Position numbers and translations under genes: made by a program. Positions 47,601 through 56,507 of a DNA stretch of 64,000 bases are shown here, in pieces; position 1 is the first letter of the stretch; the number at the start of each line of letters is the position of its first letter. The notes beneath the pieces were generated by a model. That model saw only the letters and a list, made by a program, of their open reading frames with translations. It had not been told where the DNA came from and searched no databases. The stretch covers positions 48,539-112,538 of the forward strand of contig JAUCBJ010004156.1 in NCBI GenBank assembly GCA_032718475.1, read 5' to 3'. This stretch comes from Nemertoderma westbladi. Lineage: Eukaryota; Xenacoelomorpha; Nemertodermatida; Nemertodermatidae.

Positions 47601-47807
47601 TTGGTCCCGCTTGACCTGAGCTCGAGTGCCTATGATAGACCTACGGTGTTGGACTAGCCTATGGTCTGATACTACTACTGGAGGGATGATCTTTCTTACA
47701 GTAGGAGGTGAGTTGAACTTCGGTCTCACACGTTCCACACTCCTGTCTGGGTCACAGATGGTTGTATCTAGGAGACTGTCTGACAGGTTTTGCTTTGTGT
47801 CAGACAT
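44664..47807 (-). CDS. BEL/Pao gag, 1047 codons, with long N-terminal extension
   Basis: Intact from ATG at 47807. Residues about 805-960 are the DUF1759 capsid-like region (VKFNGDEMKWLPFNEYY, FLIECLEGSPKLMALKF). The preceding 800 residues are unusual for BEL/Pao. They include a Gln/Glu-rich N-terminus and, at residues about 385-460, an Ala/Glu/Lys/Arg repeat of AERKAAAAEAERKAA type, predicted to be a long helix or coiled coil and encoded by a local minisatellite (46430-46640). The C-terminus is basic and Ser/Thr-rich, with repeated Q/K-V-R/S-K motifs that create GGTAAG words. It ends at TAA, and pol continues in the same frame. Confidence 0.92.
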   Translation of the reverse strand: MSDTKQNLSDSLLDTTICDPDRSVERVRPKFNSPPTVRKIIPPVVVSDHRLVQHRRSIIGTRAQVKRDQEAAEQQQSANRELISQWPDSSSSADTVELTPECGAKMADAVYSDPLLILPAAVLTRVLIAVEEHQIDWARSKRSTKDSYAGYTREELKSIVESQWNFPGPGLPFDLSEATWEDIHRMGVTKETSDPAVWKRSAAGYVQGFFSSMERLEEQLFRQPQGPQEQGELLYQVRERILRIRLILSAFEEASKRRQDTSLQVAVKTWLQRVSLQVQRTAPWKSQLDERSTLGESTDATFSQVESEATAEKPHKRDAIDIYLSDYQRFVGDEELRRRLDGLSPNSEGAKLVLDAIDADMRAANQAKFDERLRITRVQEEQVKKKRIEDRKTAAVAAAVAAADAERKAAAAAAAAEAEAERKAAAAEAERKAAAAEAERKAAVVAAEAERKAAVAAAEAVAEAEWRAPEETTQLELENIQENQDCINKQLTASQMQMMGRSTPKRQGYTSSEEGDTTDPEGGGNRSRLSRRRRMSHRQKLPDLPPAVRRQLTNTNLGSTEPTDQIINIERLPTIVDEPEIIRPVLEATPSVIETPVLPEPISKFPLHSTKLPVPSRTAHETVHVLDSERNINDLSPVVPRPPATTLAAPASAVEWVDERRRGMDLLLGQMQETVKQFKGTVKESRLELQEVQQSIALERDKLVNTQRGIPPPPVTMCQPVRSEVSHEQGVEPTRIYTASEVETPIVNPIKGNYKPVDNDIPYRPDHNPRNLYTDNSILNNTMAQESFTRQMARTEARQAVKVGEIVKFNGDEMKWLPFNEYYKDNIQNSVLSNGEKLRFLIECLEGSPKLMALKFIGHPDGLRQVWDTLNIRYGNRNNIAKYLYAKLVAPRKFISSGIIEFSDEIQEICRQLDWLGKSHEYQSSMVIGAVASTLPKGGVGTRWDKKVLYMMEQQRRDPTMADLMSFLDGEVKLQLLRQSREKTPENKVSEKPVSRRKVTPVCYTDDGESQTSQGEDSGKDTERSYYVNKTPKEQVSKFKSRTNDRR
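46430..46640 (-). repeat. in-frame coding minisatellite in gag
   Basis: Irregular units of GCCGC/TTTCTTTCCGCTTC type (plus strand) encode AERKAA and AAAEAEA blocks on the minus strand. The length is presumably variable among copies of the element. Confidence 0.85.
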
Positions 47808-49931
47808 GGTTGTTTGTACAGTTGAATGCCTACTGCTATATTACAGTTAAAGCAAGTCTAGTAATTCAGTATCAACTGTTAGCCTAGTAATTAATTACCA
47901 ATACTGTTACTCAGTATAACGTGATATATATATATAATATATTAGAATAACGGTATGCTTATAGTATATATAAGTATTATTACAGACTAGATTTGTCACA
48001 GAATACCGGTATATAATTTCAGCACCAATATATATAAATATATAATAGGCCTATCGCGAATACCGGTATACAGCTTATACTTATAATGTATATATATAAG
48101 TATAATTACAGACTAGAATTAATTACAGAATACCGGTATAATTTCAGCCTAAATTTATAGAAATAAATATAATAAGTCTATTGTAAATACCGGTATATCA
48201 ATTATTTTAGAATAATTGAATTTCTGAATTTTAGGGGTTACTTGGTTACTTTAACTTACTTTATTACCGTTATTTAAGCAGTAGTCCAACTGATATTGAG
48301 ACCTAATTGTTGTATGGCAGGCCTACTATTTTATAAATCGGTTTGAGTTGATTTATAATATATATACCCGTTTTAATGGGTTTTTTCTATATTTGAAATA
48401 AATGTTATTATTTCTGGGAAAGAGTCACTACACAGAAACTGTGCGTTCTCAGTGAAGTGCTACTTGTTGGACACTAAAACAAATAATTCTAATTTACCTA
48501 AGTTACTTAATACTACAAATTACATACAATTCGGGGTGAGATTATAATCTCTAAATAAACACAAAAATTACACGTACGAATTTTTAGGGTAATTTTACAA
48601 GAAGTCTACAAACCAGCCTAACAAAGGGTTAGATTGTCTGGTTATTACAACGGACAGGGTACTACGGTATTTGAAAATAATAAGTAGTAGTAAATATACT
48701 GCGTTGTCCAGATAGGAAAAATACCACCGTCTGACGACTTATAGCCGTATCGCTATAAGTACTACGTTATGTATCACGGAGTGTTCTTACCTAGAAGTTA
48801 ATTACCGCGGTCTACCAGAACCAATGTGCCTATTAACCACTTTACAACACAAATATACTGCCTACACACTAATTACCTTCGGAAAGCACTGTACACTAAA
48901 CCCTAAATTAGGTACAAGTACTTATACAACCAATAATCAGTAGTTAAAATACTTGAACAGCTAAAAGAACCACAGTATCTGCTGGAGTGACCGGGGCACA
49001 AAATCACCAGTCTTTACCTACGCCAAGCAGCCCTGATGTAGTACCGGGGTTAATTTAACTATAACGGTATATATAACAAGCACAATTACTGTAGGAATAA
49101 ACTTGGGGATATGAATGTTGCGAATAATCGCATAAACTCTGAATGATAAATATTACGCCACGCATACAGACTACTCAAACAAAATGCAGACCAAATACTG
49201 ACAGACTACTATCAAGCCTAAACAAACTACGGTATATGCAGACTCCGAAATGGTTAGTTAGTATGCGTTCTAACCGAGTAGTACGACTTATTCTTTCGAG
49301 GGGGTTTACCTCACAGCACTGGAAGCCCCTACGTTCCCAACTGGCACTTTATCGGACATACACTCTACACACACCGAAATCTCTTCAGACCTAACAACAG
49401 CCAGACAAAATCCAGCCTACAAATTATCTAAATAAGAAATATTACACTACCCGTACGTCTGTACAGCACTGGAAGCCCCTACTTTCCTAACTAGTACTTT
49501 TTCGGACATACGCACTACACACACTACAGTCCCTTCAGACTTAACAACAGTCAGACAACAGTCCAGCCTACAAATTATCTGTACAATCTGAGCAGGCTTA
49601 CACGTCTTCTGCTCAATATTAACCTACAAATAAATAAAACCTGACAGAAACAAGTAAAATCTCAATAAAAAACCAGGGCGGCCGTCCCTGATTAATTATT
49701 AAGGCCTACCGGTATATAATTATCAAATTAGAATAATAATGCTGTACCTGTACTGCTGTAGGTACCGGTCCGGGTGGTTAGGTAGTCAGGCCTACTAGGT
49801 ACCGGTTGACCGGTACTTCAGCTTTATTGCCTACTGCAATACAGAAGCAATATCTGTTATTGTTCTTACCAGAACAATATTAAACTGCATTTATGGACTA
49901 CACTGCAATCTGAAATCAATATCTGTTATTG
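47808..49931 (-). repeat. BEL/Pao leader region with internal tandem duplications
   Basis: Non-coding between the 5' LTR and gag. One duplicated block of about 125 bp lies near 47945-48070 and 48073-48197 (AATACCGGTATA, ATTTCAGC, ATAAGTATAATTACAGACTAG). Another of about 150 bp lies near 49311-49434 and 49462-49580 (CAGCACTGGAAGCCCCTAC, CAGCCTACAAATTATCT). An 18-bp word next to the LTR (CAATATCTGTTATTGTTC) occurs at 49849-49866 and 49917-49934. No clear tRNA primer-binding match was seen. Confidence 0.75.
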
Positions 49932-51160
49932 TTCGCGCTTTCAGACCTTTAGCAGTTTAACCTGCCAAATTTGGATGTCTTCTAGATAATAAATCGACTT
50001 TAGCCTATGACGAGTATTTGATACACTACATTAGCCGAAGCCAGTCTATGCGCGACCATTCACCCGCTGGATATACCCGGGAGACTGGATTCGGAAGCCT
50101 AACCTTATTGCGGTGTAGGCCTACTGTATTATTCGACTGATCGTAATATATAATCTCTGACAAATATTATTCACTTTCGGGAAATATTAACAGTTCCTTT
50201 AGGACGTGGCGCTCTAAATATGTAAACAGAGTTATGACTTAAACTAGACACAACGGGATGGCTATGGATTCACGTATATAGCGCATTCTTTAGGAGATGC
50301 TTTGTTATCAGTCACAATCATACACACTACTGCACAATACTGCACACCGATCTGCCGACCTTCACTAATTTTAGTCACATATAAAGAGAACAACAACCGA
50401 CTCATGTAGTGCCTATGAAATAGCATTAGATTCACTCCAAAACCACTTTAATGTAAGTCGCAATTGTTATATGTAACCGGTCTCTCTTACCATCAGTATA
50501 TCAAGAAGATTGAGGGTTTTATAATTATTTATCGATATTCCAAATATAATAATATTCCATCAACTGATATAATGAATAACCGACAGTAAATAGCAGTAAA
50601 AATGCGGTGTTTGTAGTTGACAATATGATTAGGTGAGTGAGATAACAGATATACGTTTCTATGATTAAGCCTACTAATGTTGGGCTAAAGCCTGAAAAAC
50701 ACAGAGATTCCAAAGCCGGTCTTCTAGGCTCGGAAAAAACCAACACAACTGATCCCTCTGGGCTGTTGTAGGTATCTTTCAACACAAAGAGAAACAGCTC
50801 TCATTGGCCGAGTTCCAGATTCTGTAGGTTCCACGAATGTCTAAATGCCGAACTATTCGGGTTTTTGCAGCCCATATTCAACACAAGGCGAAATCGCTCT
50901 GATTGGTGGATCATTGTTCTGATTGGTTGATCGAACAGAACAAAGAGCCTATAGGCGTACAGCAAATCGGTTGGTAGATTGCGTCATTTGAGTTAGGTAG
51001 TTTAGAGTATTTGAGCGCATTGTGGGAAAACTGGCTTTTTATGTCCGCTAAAGCACACATGCAGACACAGCGGATAAATCGCTAGTTATGTCCTCTAAAA
51101 ACACCTTACACAGTACATTGCGGAGAAAAGGGCCAGTTATATCCCGCAAAAGCTTTTACA
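49932..51160 (-). repeat. BEL/Pao 5' LTR
   Basis: 1229 bp, nearly identical to 35434-36661. On the element strand it starts TGTAAAAGCTTTTGCGGG and ends GCGCGAA. The ATGTA target duplication lies at 51161-51165. Confidence 0.95.
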
Positions 51161-52150
51161 ATGTAAATTATTTTGGGGGAATAAGTATATATTTATTTTG
51201 GGGAAATATGTACCGGTATTCACTTTGTGGGGTTTTGAATTATTTTTGGGGAATAAGTATTTATTTTGGGGGAATATGTACCGGTATTCACTTAGTGGGG
51301 ATTGTAATTATTTTGGGGGAATAAGTATTTATTTTGGGTGAATATGTACCGGTACGGTACGGTATTCACTTTGTGGGGATTATGTAATCAGGCCCGTAGC
51401 CAGGATTTTAAAAGGGCAGTCGTTTTTTCAAAAAAGGGCACTTTTTTAATTTGTTTAAATAATGACAAATATCCATTGGTTTAGCCAGAGCATAGTAATA
51501 AGGTCGCAATAGGGCGGGGGTTGAGATTGGATGATCTGAAACACAATACGAAATCTGTGGGGTACTTTTTAAAGCACATTGGCACTGGGATAATGTGAAT
51601 CCTAACTGCTACTGCTGTTTCTTGCTGTGCTAATGTAACTTTAACATTTGCTTTACGGGAAATGGGCACTTTTACGAATAGGGAATAGGTGAATATAAAA
51701 GGAGAATATTTCTCAAAAAGGCAAAAAGGGCGGTTCCTTCGAACCAACGAACCCCCCCTGGCTACGGGCCTGGTAATTATTTTGGGGGAATAAGTATTTA
51801 TTTTGGGGGAATATGTAGGCCTACCGGTATTCACGTTGTGGGGATTATGTAATTATTTTTGGGGAATAAGTATTTATTTTGGGGGAATATGTACCGGTAT
51901 TCACTTTGGGGGGATTATGTAATTATTTTGGGGGAATAAGTAGTTATTTTTGGGGAATATGCACCGGTATTCACTTTGTGGGGATTATGTAATTATTTTG
52001 GGGGAATAAGTATTTATTTTGGGGGAATATGTAAGTATTTATTTTGTGGGAATATGTATGTAATTATTTTGGGGGAATGAGTACCGGTACATATTTTGGG
52101 GGAATATTATGTATTTATTTTGGGGGAATAAGTATTTATTTTATATTGTA
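51161..52150. repeat. 70-bp minisatellite, interrupted by a MITE
   Basis: Units of about 70 bp, each built of GTAATTATTTTGGGGGAATA, AGTATTTATTTTGGGGGAAT, ATGTACCGGTATTCACTTTG and TGGGGATTAT. There are about nine units or partial units before and after the MITE. Sub-units of about 22 bp around TATTTTGGGGGAAT are clear. It decays after 52130. Confidence 0.92.
51389..51772. mobile_element. 384-bp MITE with CAGGCCCGTAGCCAGG inverted ends
   Basis: Perfect 16-bp inverted ends (CAGGCCCGTAGCCAGG and CCTGGCTACGGGCCTG), flanked by GTAAT on both sides. The uninterrupted minisatellite unit reads TATGTAATTATTTT, so the empty site can be inferred and confirms a 5-bp duplication. CAG...CTG ends with a 5-bp duplication would fit the hAT5-type families (inference). 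The interior has no transposase. Confidence 0.92.
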
Positions 52151-52542
52151 CCGGTATATAGTACAAGTATCACGTTCCACGTTGCGGATGACTGATGACA
52201 GCTGCTCCGGAAATCAGTCTTTACGAAAAAATTGCCTGATCTCCAAAGATCAAGTCTGAATAAGTTGAGAACCGTCGTAACAGATATTAACAAATTTCCA
52301 GTTGCAATAATGTTCGCCATTAGTTATCTGGTTATCATTATTACATATTATTCCTAAGCATCATGTGTTCTTATGCCAGGCATTAGGCCTACTGCATTAG
52401 GCTGTTCCTGTTACAGTGTTAGGTCCAAACCCAGAAACCGGTAGGGTAGTACCTAGTACCGGTACCTAATGCAACAGTAGGGCTAATTCTGTAATTCGAT
52501 GAACAGTGCTGAATAACGTGACCGTGGCATACTGCTGTGCTG
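52151..52542 (+). promoter_or_regulatory. presumed SPRTN 5' flank
   Basis: Sequence between the minisatellite and the SPRTN ATG. It contains TAGTACC/GGTACC words and no clear TATA box. The promoter role is inferred from position. Confidence 0.3.
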
Positions 52543-52929
52543 ATGTCAGCATTTACAGAACCGTTTGATTTTATGATCGATGAGTTTGGGGTAAATTATG
52601 ACGATAGCTCCCGTGAAGGAGGCTTTCTAGAAGACGACGAGGCGATAGCTCGACAGTTGCAGGATGAATACAACAAGGAGAGTCGATCATCTAAAGATAA
52701 ACAACCCGGACGTGACGTTAAAACGAGCGAAACGAGAGATATAAAGAGTTTAATCGACCCGCGATGGGAACTAACGGATCCGAATCCAGACATACACGAG
52801 TTGTTTCTGGCATTCAACGCTGAGTATTTCTGGGGTAGGCTGAATTCGGTTGAAGTTCGGTGGAGCCCGAGAATGACTCTGTGTGCCGGAGTGTGTGTGT
52901 ACAGTGGGAATAGGAGCGGATACTGCTCG
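52543..52929 (+). CDS. SPRTN: SPRTN exon 1
   Basis: ATG at 52543 (MSAFTEPFDF). A GTG two codons earlier is open but is not a likely start. It encodes EAIARQLQDEYNKE, WELTDPNPDIHELFL and RMTLCAGVCVYSG. The donor is TGCTCG|GTAAGT. Confidence 0.93.
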
Positions 52930-55757
52930 GTAAGTTGAAGGTGGATTCAATTCCTACTACACTACAGTACTAATTCTTAATTTATCGGCCTACAGTCAAA
53001 CAGTAGGCAGTAAGAGTAGCGAATAGGTATACCTGGACCCTGGACACTGCACTAGCCTGTAGCCAGCTAGCACTATATACTGATAGTGGTCCCATATTAT
53101 CGGTGTGTCACTATTGAATGCAGGAATGACTAATGCTGTAATGTATTTCTCATCCAGGTTCGCCTAAGTAAACCTTTGCTGCGGCTGAGACCCCGTAAGG
53201 ACCTAGTAGAGACGTTGTTACACGAGCTCATTCACGCCTACCTATTCGTTACCGACAATGATACAGACCACGACGGACATGGTCCCAACTTCCTTAGTCA
53301 CATGCGACGCATAAACACCGCTGCTGGTACTAAGATAACAGTCTACCACAGCTTCCACGACGAGGTAAGTATGTACCGATACATGGACAATACTGCCCAC
53401 CGCATTATCGATTCTTTAATTACCGTCCCAGACCAACTAAGCACCAACGGATACATGACCGAACGTAATCAGGATCGAATGTAACATAGTTATTACGTAT
53501 CGAACGTAACCGCAATTATGTTACTTTGGATCCTATAACCATGTTACATTCGATCTACAAATTACTAAGCTCGAATGTAACATTGCCATTTGCAGATTTA
53601 AAGGAGCAGGTTACAGAGGCGTTTTGGGGGAACCAAAACAATGAACGAAAGTTAACACACTGACACATGTTACAAGATTATGCAGGTTACCGGGTACATA
53701 ATTGGGTCTTTGTTTTGTACTCACCAACACCAAACCGTTTCTTCCTGTAAATAAACGAAGCATTTCATCGGTTAACTCCTGAAATCAAAATACAACTGAA
53801 ATAAATGTATGTTACAATCGAGCTTAGTAATTTGTAGATCGAATGAAACATAGTTATAGACTGATAGAATCCAATGTAACATAATTGAGGTTACGTTCGA
53901 TTCGTAAAAACTATGTTACATTCGATCCTGATTACGTTCGGTCTGTCACCCAGCACCAACTCGAGAAAGTTTAAAGATATGTAGGTTATAAATATATGTT
54001 TGCGCCGTTCCATTTGCTCTAAAAGTAGCCTAATTTATAATCGGTTCCCTAATTTTAGGATTTACGAGATCCGCATATGATTTTCTGGGAGGATATGTCA
54101 TTCTAGAATCCGCTAAGGTTCCACACAGTTAACTCTGTACTGTTATTGTATGTGTGTGAAAGTGAAAGTTTTTACGACCTGTAATAATATTTAAATGATT
54201 AGTTAAATGTTTCCTATATATCCAAATATAAGATGTCGGTCTCGATTGTCATGCTGATTTAGTGCAGCGAAATATTCCCAGATTCAGATATTCACCACAA
54301 TATTGTATTTTAAACATTGGTAGACCCATTGGCCTACAGTTGGGTGTTTTCAAAACTACCATTTACTGCATATACGGTAAAGCATTTTATGGAGAAAATT
54401 GTATACCATTCTTCCTCTGATGTCGTTTTTGATATTAATTACGAGTTACGACCGAAATTTCCATTAAAAAATTTATTTTATCAGATTACCTAATAGACTA
54501 CCGGTACTTTATCTTATGATTAACCGATCAATCAGTAACTAAACTGTTACGATAGATACGAGAGGTTCTAACTTCTACGGCTTTTGGTTCTAGGTGGACC
54601 ACTACCGGACCCACGTGTGGCGCTGCGACGGGGTCTGCCAACAGAACAAACCGTACTTCGGGTACGTCCGACGCGCCATGAACCGGGCCCCGAGTCCCCG
54701 AGACACGTGGTGGGGGCGCCATCGCGCGGTGTGTAGCGGAACATTCAGAAAGGTAGCCGAACCCGAGGCCTTCACTAACAAAAATAAAGTTAAATTAAAT
54801 AAAACCCCCGTTAAAACAGCGAGAAAGAATAAAAATAAGTCGACAGCGAATAATAATAAGTCATTGGATAGCTGGATAACCGTGGGAAACAAAGTTTCTA
54901 GTAATAATAATATCCAGTCTGTGGAAAATGAAGATGAATTCTGTGATGAAATGTTGGAAGTTAATGAAGTTACGACGGATAACAAGGAGAATGTAGACGA
55001 GGCTAAATCGTTTGTTCCCTTCTCTGGGCGGGGTTTCTCGCTGCTAGGCGATAGTTCGGCCGCTCGTAACGTGTTAACGTCGCCGGTTGTCAATGGTAAC
55101 GCGCAGCTGGGTAAGGGGTACAACGTTGGGGGCGGAAAAGGGTACAGTAAATGGTCGCAAGGGGTTACGGAGGGGCACCCCCTACCGGGCGTCGTAGGAA
55201 CTCCCCCCAGGGTCGCCGACCCGCAGGATGAGTTCAACTGGTCCCCGACGACCCCCAGTCCCGTCTGCGTCCCGTCCCCACCAACCCGGTTCAGTTCCAT
55301 CAGTCCCATCGCATTCAACACATCGAGTCCCACTGCACCAATCCGACCAGATCCCTTCGTTACATCCCAACAATCCCCATCAAACAATCCCTTCGCTACA
55401 TCCCAACAATCCCCATCAAACAATCCCTTCGCTACATCCCAACAATCCCCATCAAACAATCCCTTCGCTACATCCCAACAATCCCCATCAAACAATCCCT
55501 TTGCTACATCCCAACAATCCCCATCAAACAATCCCTTCGCTACATCCCAACAATCCCCATCAAACAATCTCCTATTGTCGACCACATTGGATTTCAACCA
55601 TAGCAACAATTCCTTCTCGACCTCCTACGAGCCGGTAGCCTCCACTAGCTACGCTATTCATTACGACAACGAGGTGGCATGCCCTTCCTGCCGGAAACCG
55701 GTTCCAGCTAATGATATTAACTCTCATCTGGATTCCTGTCTCATTAACCTCCAATAA
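52543..55757 (+). CDS. SPRTN: SprT-like domain protein Spartan, DNA-protein crosslink protease (3 exons)
   Basis: Metalloprotease that degrades proteins crosslinked to DNA during replication. Exons 52543-52929, 53158-53364 and 54594-55757 join in phase 0 to 585 codons. The SprT domain spans residues about 70-260: it starts at DPRWELTDPNPDIHELFLAF, and the metal site HELIH is at residues 151-155 with a third histidine near 170 (DGHGPNF). The zinc-binding subdomain has WRCDGVC and CSGTF. A p97/VCP-binding SHP box, FSGRGFSLL, lies near residue 340. A UBZ4 finger (CPSC...HLDSC) closes the protein near residue 560. No clear PIP box was found. Residues about 451-523 are an NPF repeat. Length is near the human protein (about 490), the excess being mostly disordered. 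Identity is firm. Confidence 0.95.
53158..53364 (+). CDS. SPRTN: SPRTN exon 2 (catalytic HELIH)
   Basis: Acceptor CATCCAG, donor GACGAG|GTAAGT; 69 codons in phase 0. It encodes LRLRPRKDLVETLLHELIHA and the conserved TVYHSFHDE end. Confidence 0.95.
53449..53951. mobile_element. MULE-like MITE in SPRTN intron 2
   Basis: Terminal inverted repeats of about 130 bp (left from about 53457 with GACCGAACGTAATCAGGATC; right is its complement, ending near 53943). A 9-bp direct repeat, AGCACCAAC, flanks it at 53440-53448 and 53952-53960. Long inverted repeats with a 9-bp duplication fit Mutator-like elements (inference). The interior carries a piece (53597-53645) also seen at 58155-58200. There is no transposase. 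Confidence 0.75.
53961..54593 (+). other. SPRTN intron 2, remainder
   Basis: No further exon or repeat was recognised between the MITE and the exon 3 acceptor (GGTTCTAG at 54593). Confidence 0.6.
54594..55757 (+). CDS. SPRTN: SPRTN exon 3 (zinc subdomain, SHP box, NPF repeat, UBZ4)
   Basis: 387 codons to a TAA. It starts VDHYRTHVWRCDGVC and then YFGYVRRAMNRAPSPRDTWW. After the folded region comes a Lys/Asn-rich linker with a nuclear-signal-like KTARKNKNK, an acidic patch, the SHP box, a Pro/Ser-rich region, the repeat and the UBZ4 finger. The whole tail of the protein is in this one exon. Confidence 0.94.
   Translation: MDHYRTHVWRCDGVCQQNKPYFGYVRRAMNRAPSPRDTWWGRHRAVCSGTFRKVAEPEAFTNKNKVKLNKTPVKTARKNKNKSTANNNKSLDSWITVGNKVSSNNNIQSVENEDEFCDEMLEVNEVTTDNKENVDEAKSFVPFSGRGFSLLGDSSAARNVLTSPVVNGNAQLGKGYNVGGGKGYSKWSQGVTEGHPLPGVVGTPPRVADPQDEFNWSPTTPSPVCVPSPPTRFSSISPIAFNTSSPTAPIRPDPFVTSQQSPSNNPFATSQQSPSNNPFATSQQSPSNNPFATSQQSPSNNPFATSQQSPSNNPFATSQQSPSNNLLLSTTLDFNHSNNSFSTSYEPVASTSYAIHYDNEVACPSCRKPVPANDINSHLDSCLINLQ
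55353..55568 (+). repeat. 36-bp coding repeat in SPRTN (six units)
   Basis: Six nearly identical 36-bp units encode NPFATSQQSPSN; the first reads DPFVTSQQSPSN. Five units carry an NPF tripeptide. The units differ by one or two bases only, which indicates recent expansion. Confidence 0.95.
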
Positions 55758-56343
55758 TTACTGCAGTGCCCTGGTGCTGAGGTTATAGAATCATGAACCT
55801 TTGTTTTAATAATAATATTTACCGGACCTAATAATATTATATTTAGAAATAATTATTATTAAATTGTTAATTATTTACTTCTTAGCAAATACTTACACCG
55901 TGAGGCCTTCGCGCAGCACGAGGCACGACACATTAATTTGTACTGCGCGTATATAGTCGATCAGGTGGTGCGTTAAACCCCCACATTTAGTTCATTTGTA
56001 ATATTTATGCAGTTGTTACTATATTGTATACCAGTTCGGTTACGTTCCAGGATTGATTTGGCTATTAGCCTTCAAATATTCGGAACGACGCGACAGGTTG
56101 ATTAATGGTACCCCTACGGCCTACCCTCGAAGTAAATATCACTTACTTCGTCGCTCGCCCCTCAGTACGACTTGTTTTATAAAAGAACGTAAAGGCCTAC
56201 TAGATTAGGCCATGAAGAACGTAATTTTATAAGAAACTTTGCATTTACTTCACAAACTAAACTGTATGGTACCGGTACAGTAATGTGATCAAAGTATAAT
56301 ATTATCATGTAGATGTAAGAAATGCTAGAAAATCAGCGTTTGC
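55758..56343. other. SPRTN 3' flank and dispersed repeat pieces
   Basis: There is no canonical AATAAA close to the SPRTN stop; ATTAAA at about 55858 is a weak candidate. CTTCGCGCAGCACGAGGC at about 55908-55925 also occurs near 15748. The block at 56099-56165 (GGTTGATTAATGGTACC, then TCGCTCGCCCC) is a copy of the dispersed end motif seen at 17258. Confidence 0.55.
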
Positions 56344-56358
56344 TCGCACAATATCTTT

Positions 56359-56505
56359 GGCAGACGATTCCGTTCAAATACACGAGTCCTCATCTCACCT
56401 GCTTGCCATATTACAGTCCGCCCGCACCGAATTCGATGAATTTCTGTTCATTTATGAAGATGTAATATTACGGTTTTGTTCAGAAATTGAAAAAATGAGA
56501 AAGCG
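56359..56505 (+). other. possible orphan exon of unknown gene
   Basis: An open frame without its own ATG encodes an amphipathic, helical-looking peptide (HESSSHLLAILQSARTEFDE, then FLFIYEDVILRFCSEIEK). It is preceded by an AG-ended pyrimidine stretch (CTTTGGCAG) and followed by AAAGCGAG|GTGGCA, so it could be an internal exon. I do not recognise the family and found no partner exons. The frame then runs into the minisatellite. Confidence 0.25.
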
Positions 56506-56507
56506 AG

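Larger units (their letters stand above)
35434..51160 (-). mobile_element. BEL/Pao LTR retrotransposon, complete, about 15.7 kb
   Basis: Order on the minus strand: 5' LTR (51160-49932), 2.1-kb leader, gag (47807), zinc knuckles and protease, reverse transcriptase, RNase H, integrase with DUF5641 (to about 39.6 kb), non-coding repeats, an extra degraded coding region (38.1-36.7 kb), then the 3' LTR (36661-35434). The LTRs are 1229 and 1228 bp and differ by hand count at about six places. The domain order (reverse transcriptase before integrase, DUF1759 gag, DUF5641 tail) and the 5-bp target duplication are typical of BEL/Pao. At 15.7 kb it is long for the group. Confidence 0.95.

Noticed and set aside
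53365-53484. Continuation of SPRTN exon 2 to a stop at 53484
   Set aside because: The GTAAGT donor at 53365 and the conserved exon 3 start fit the family; the read-through enters a MITE.
54602-55609. Minus-strand ORF of 335 codons with a DGDCWDVAKGLF repeat
   Set aside because: Antisense shadow of SPRTN exon 3 and its 36-bp repeat; no family features.
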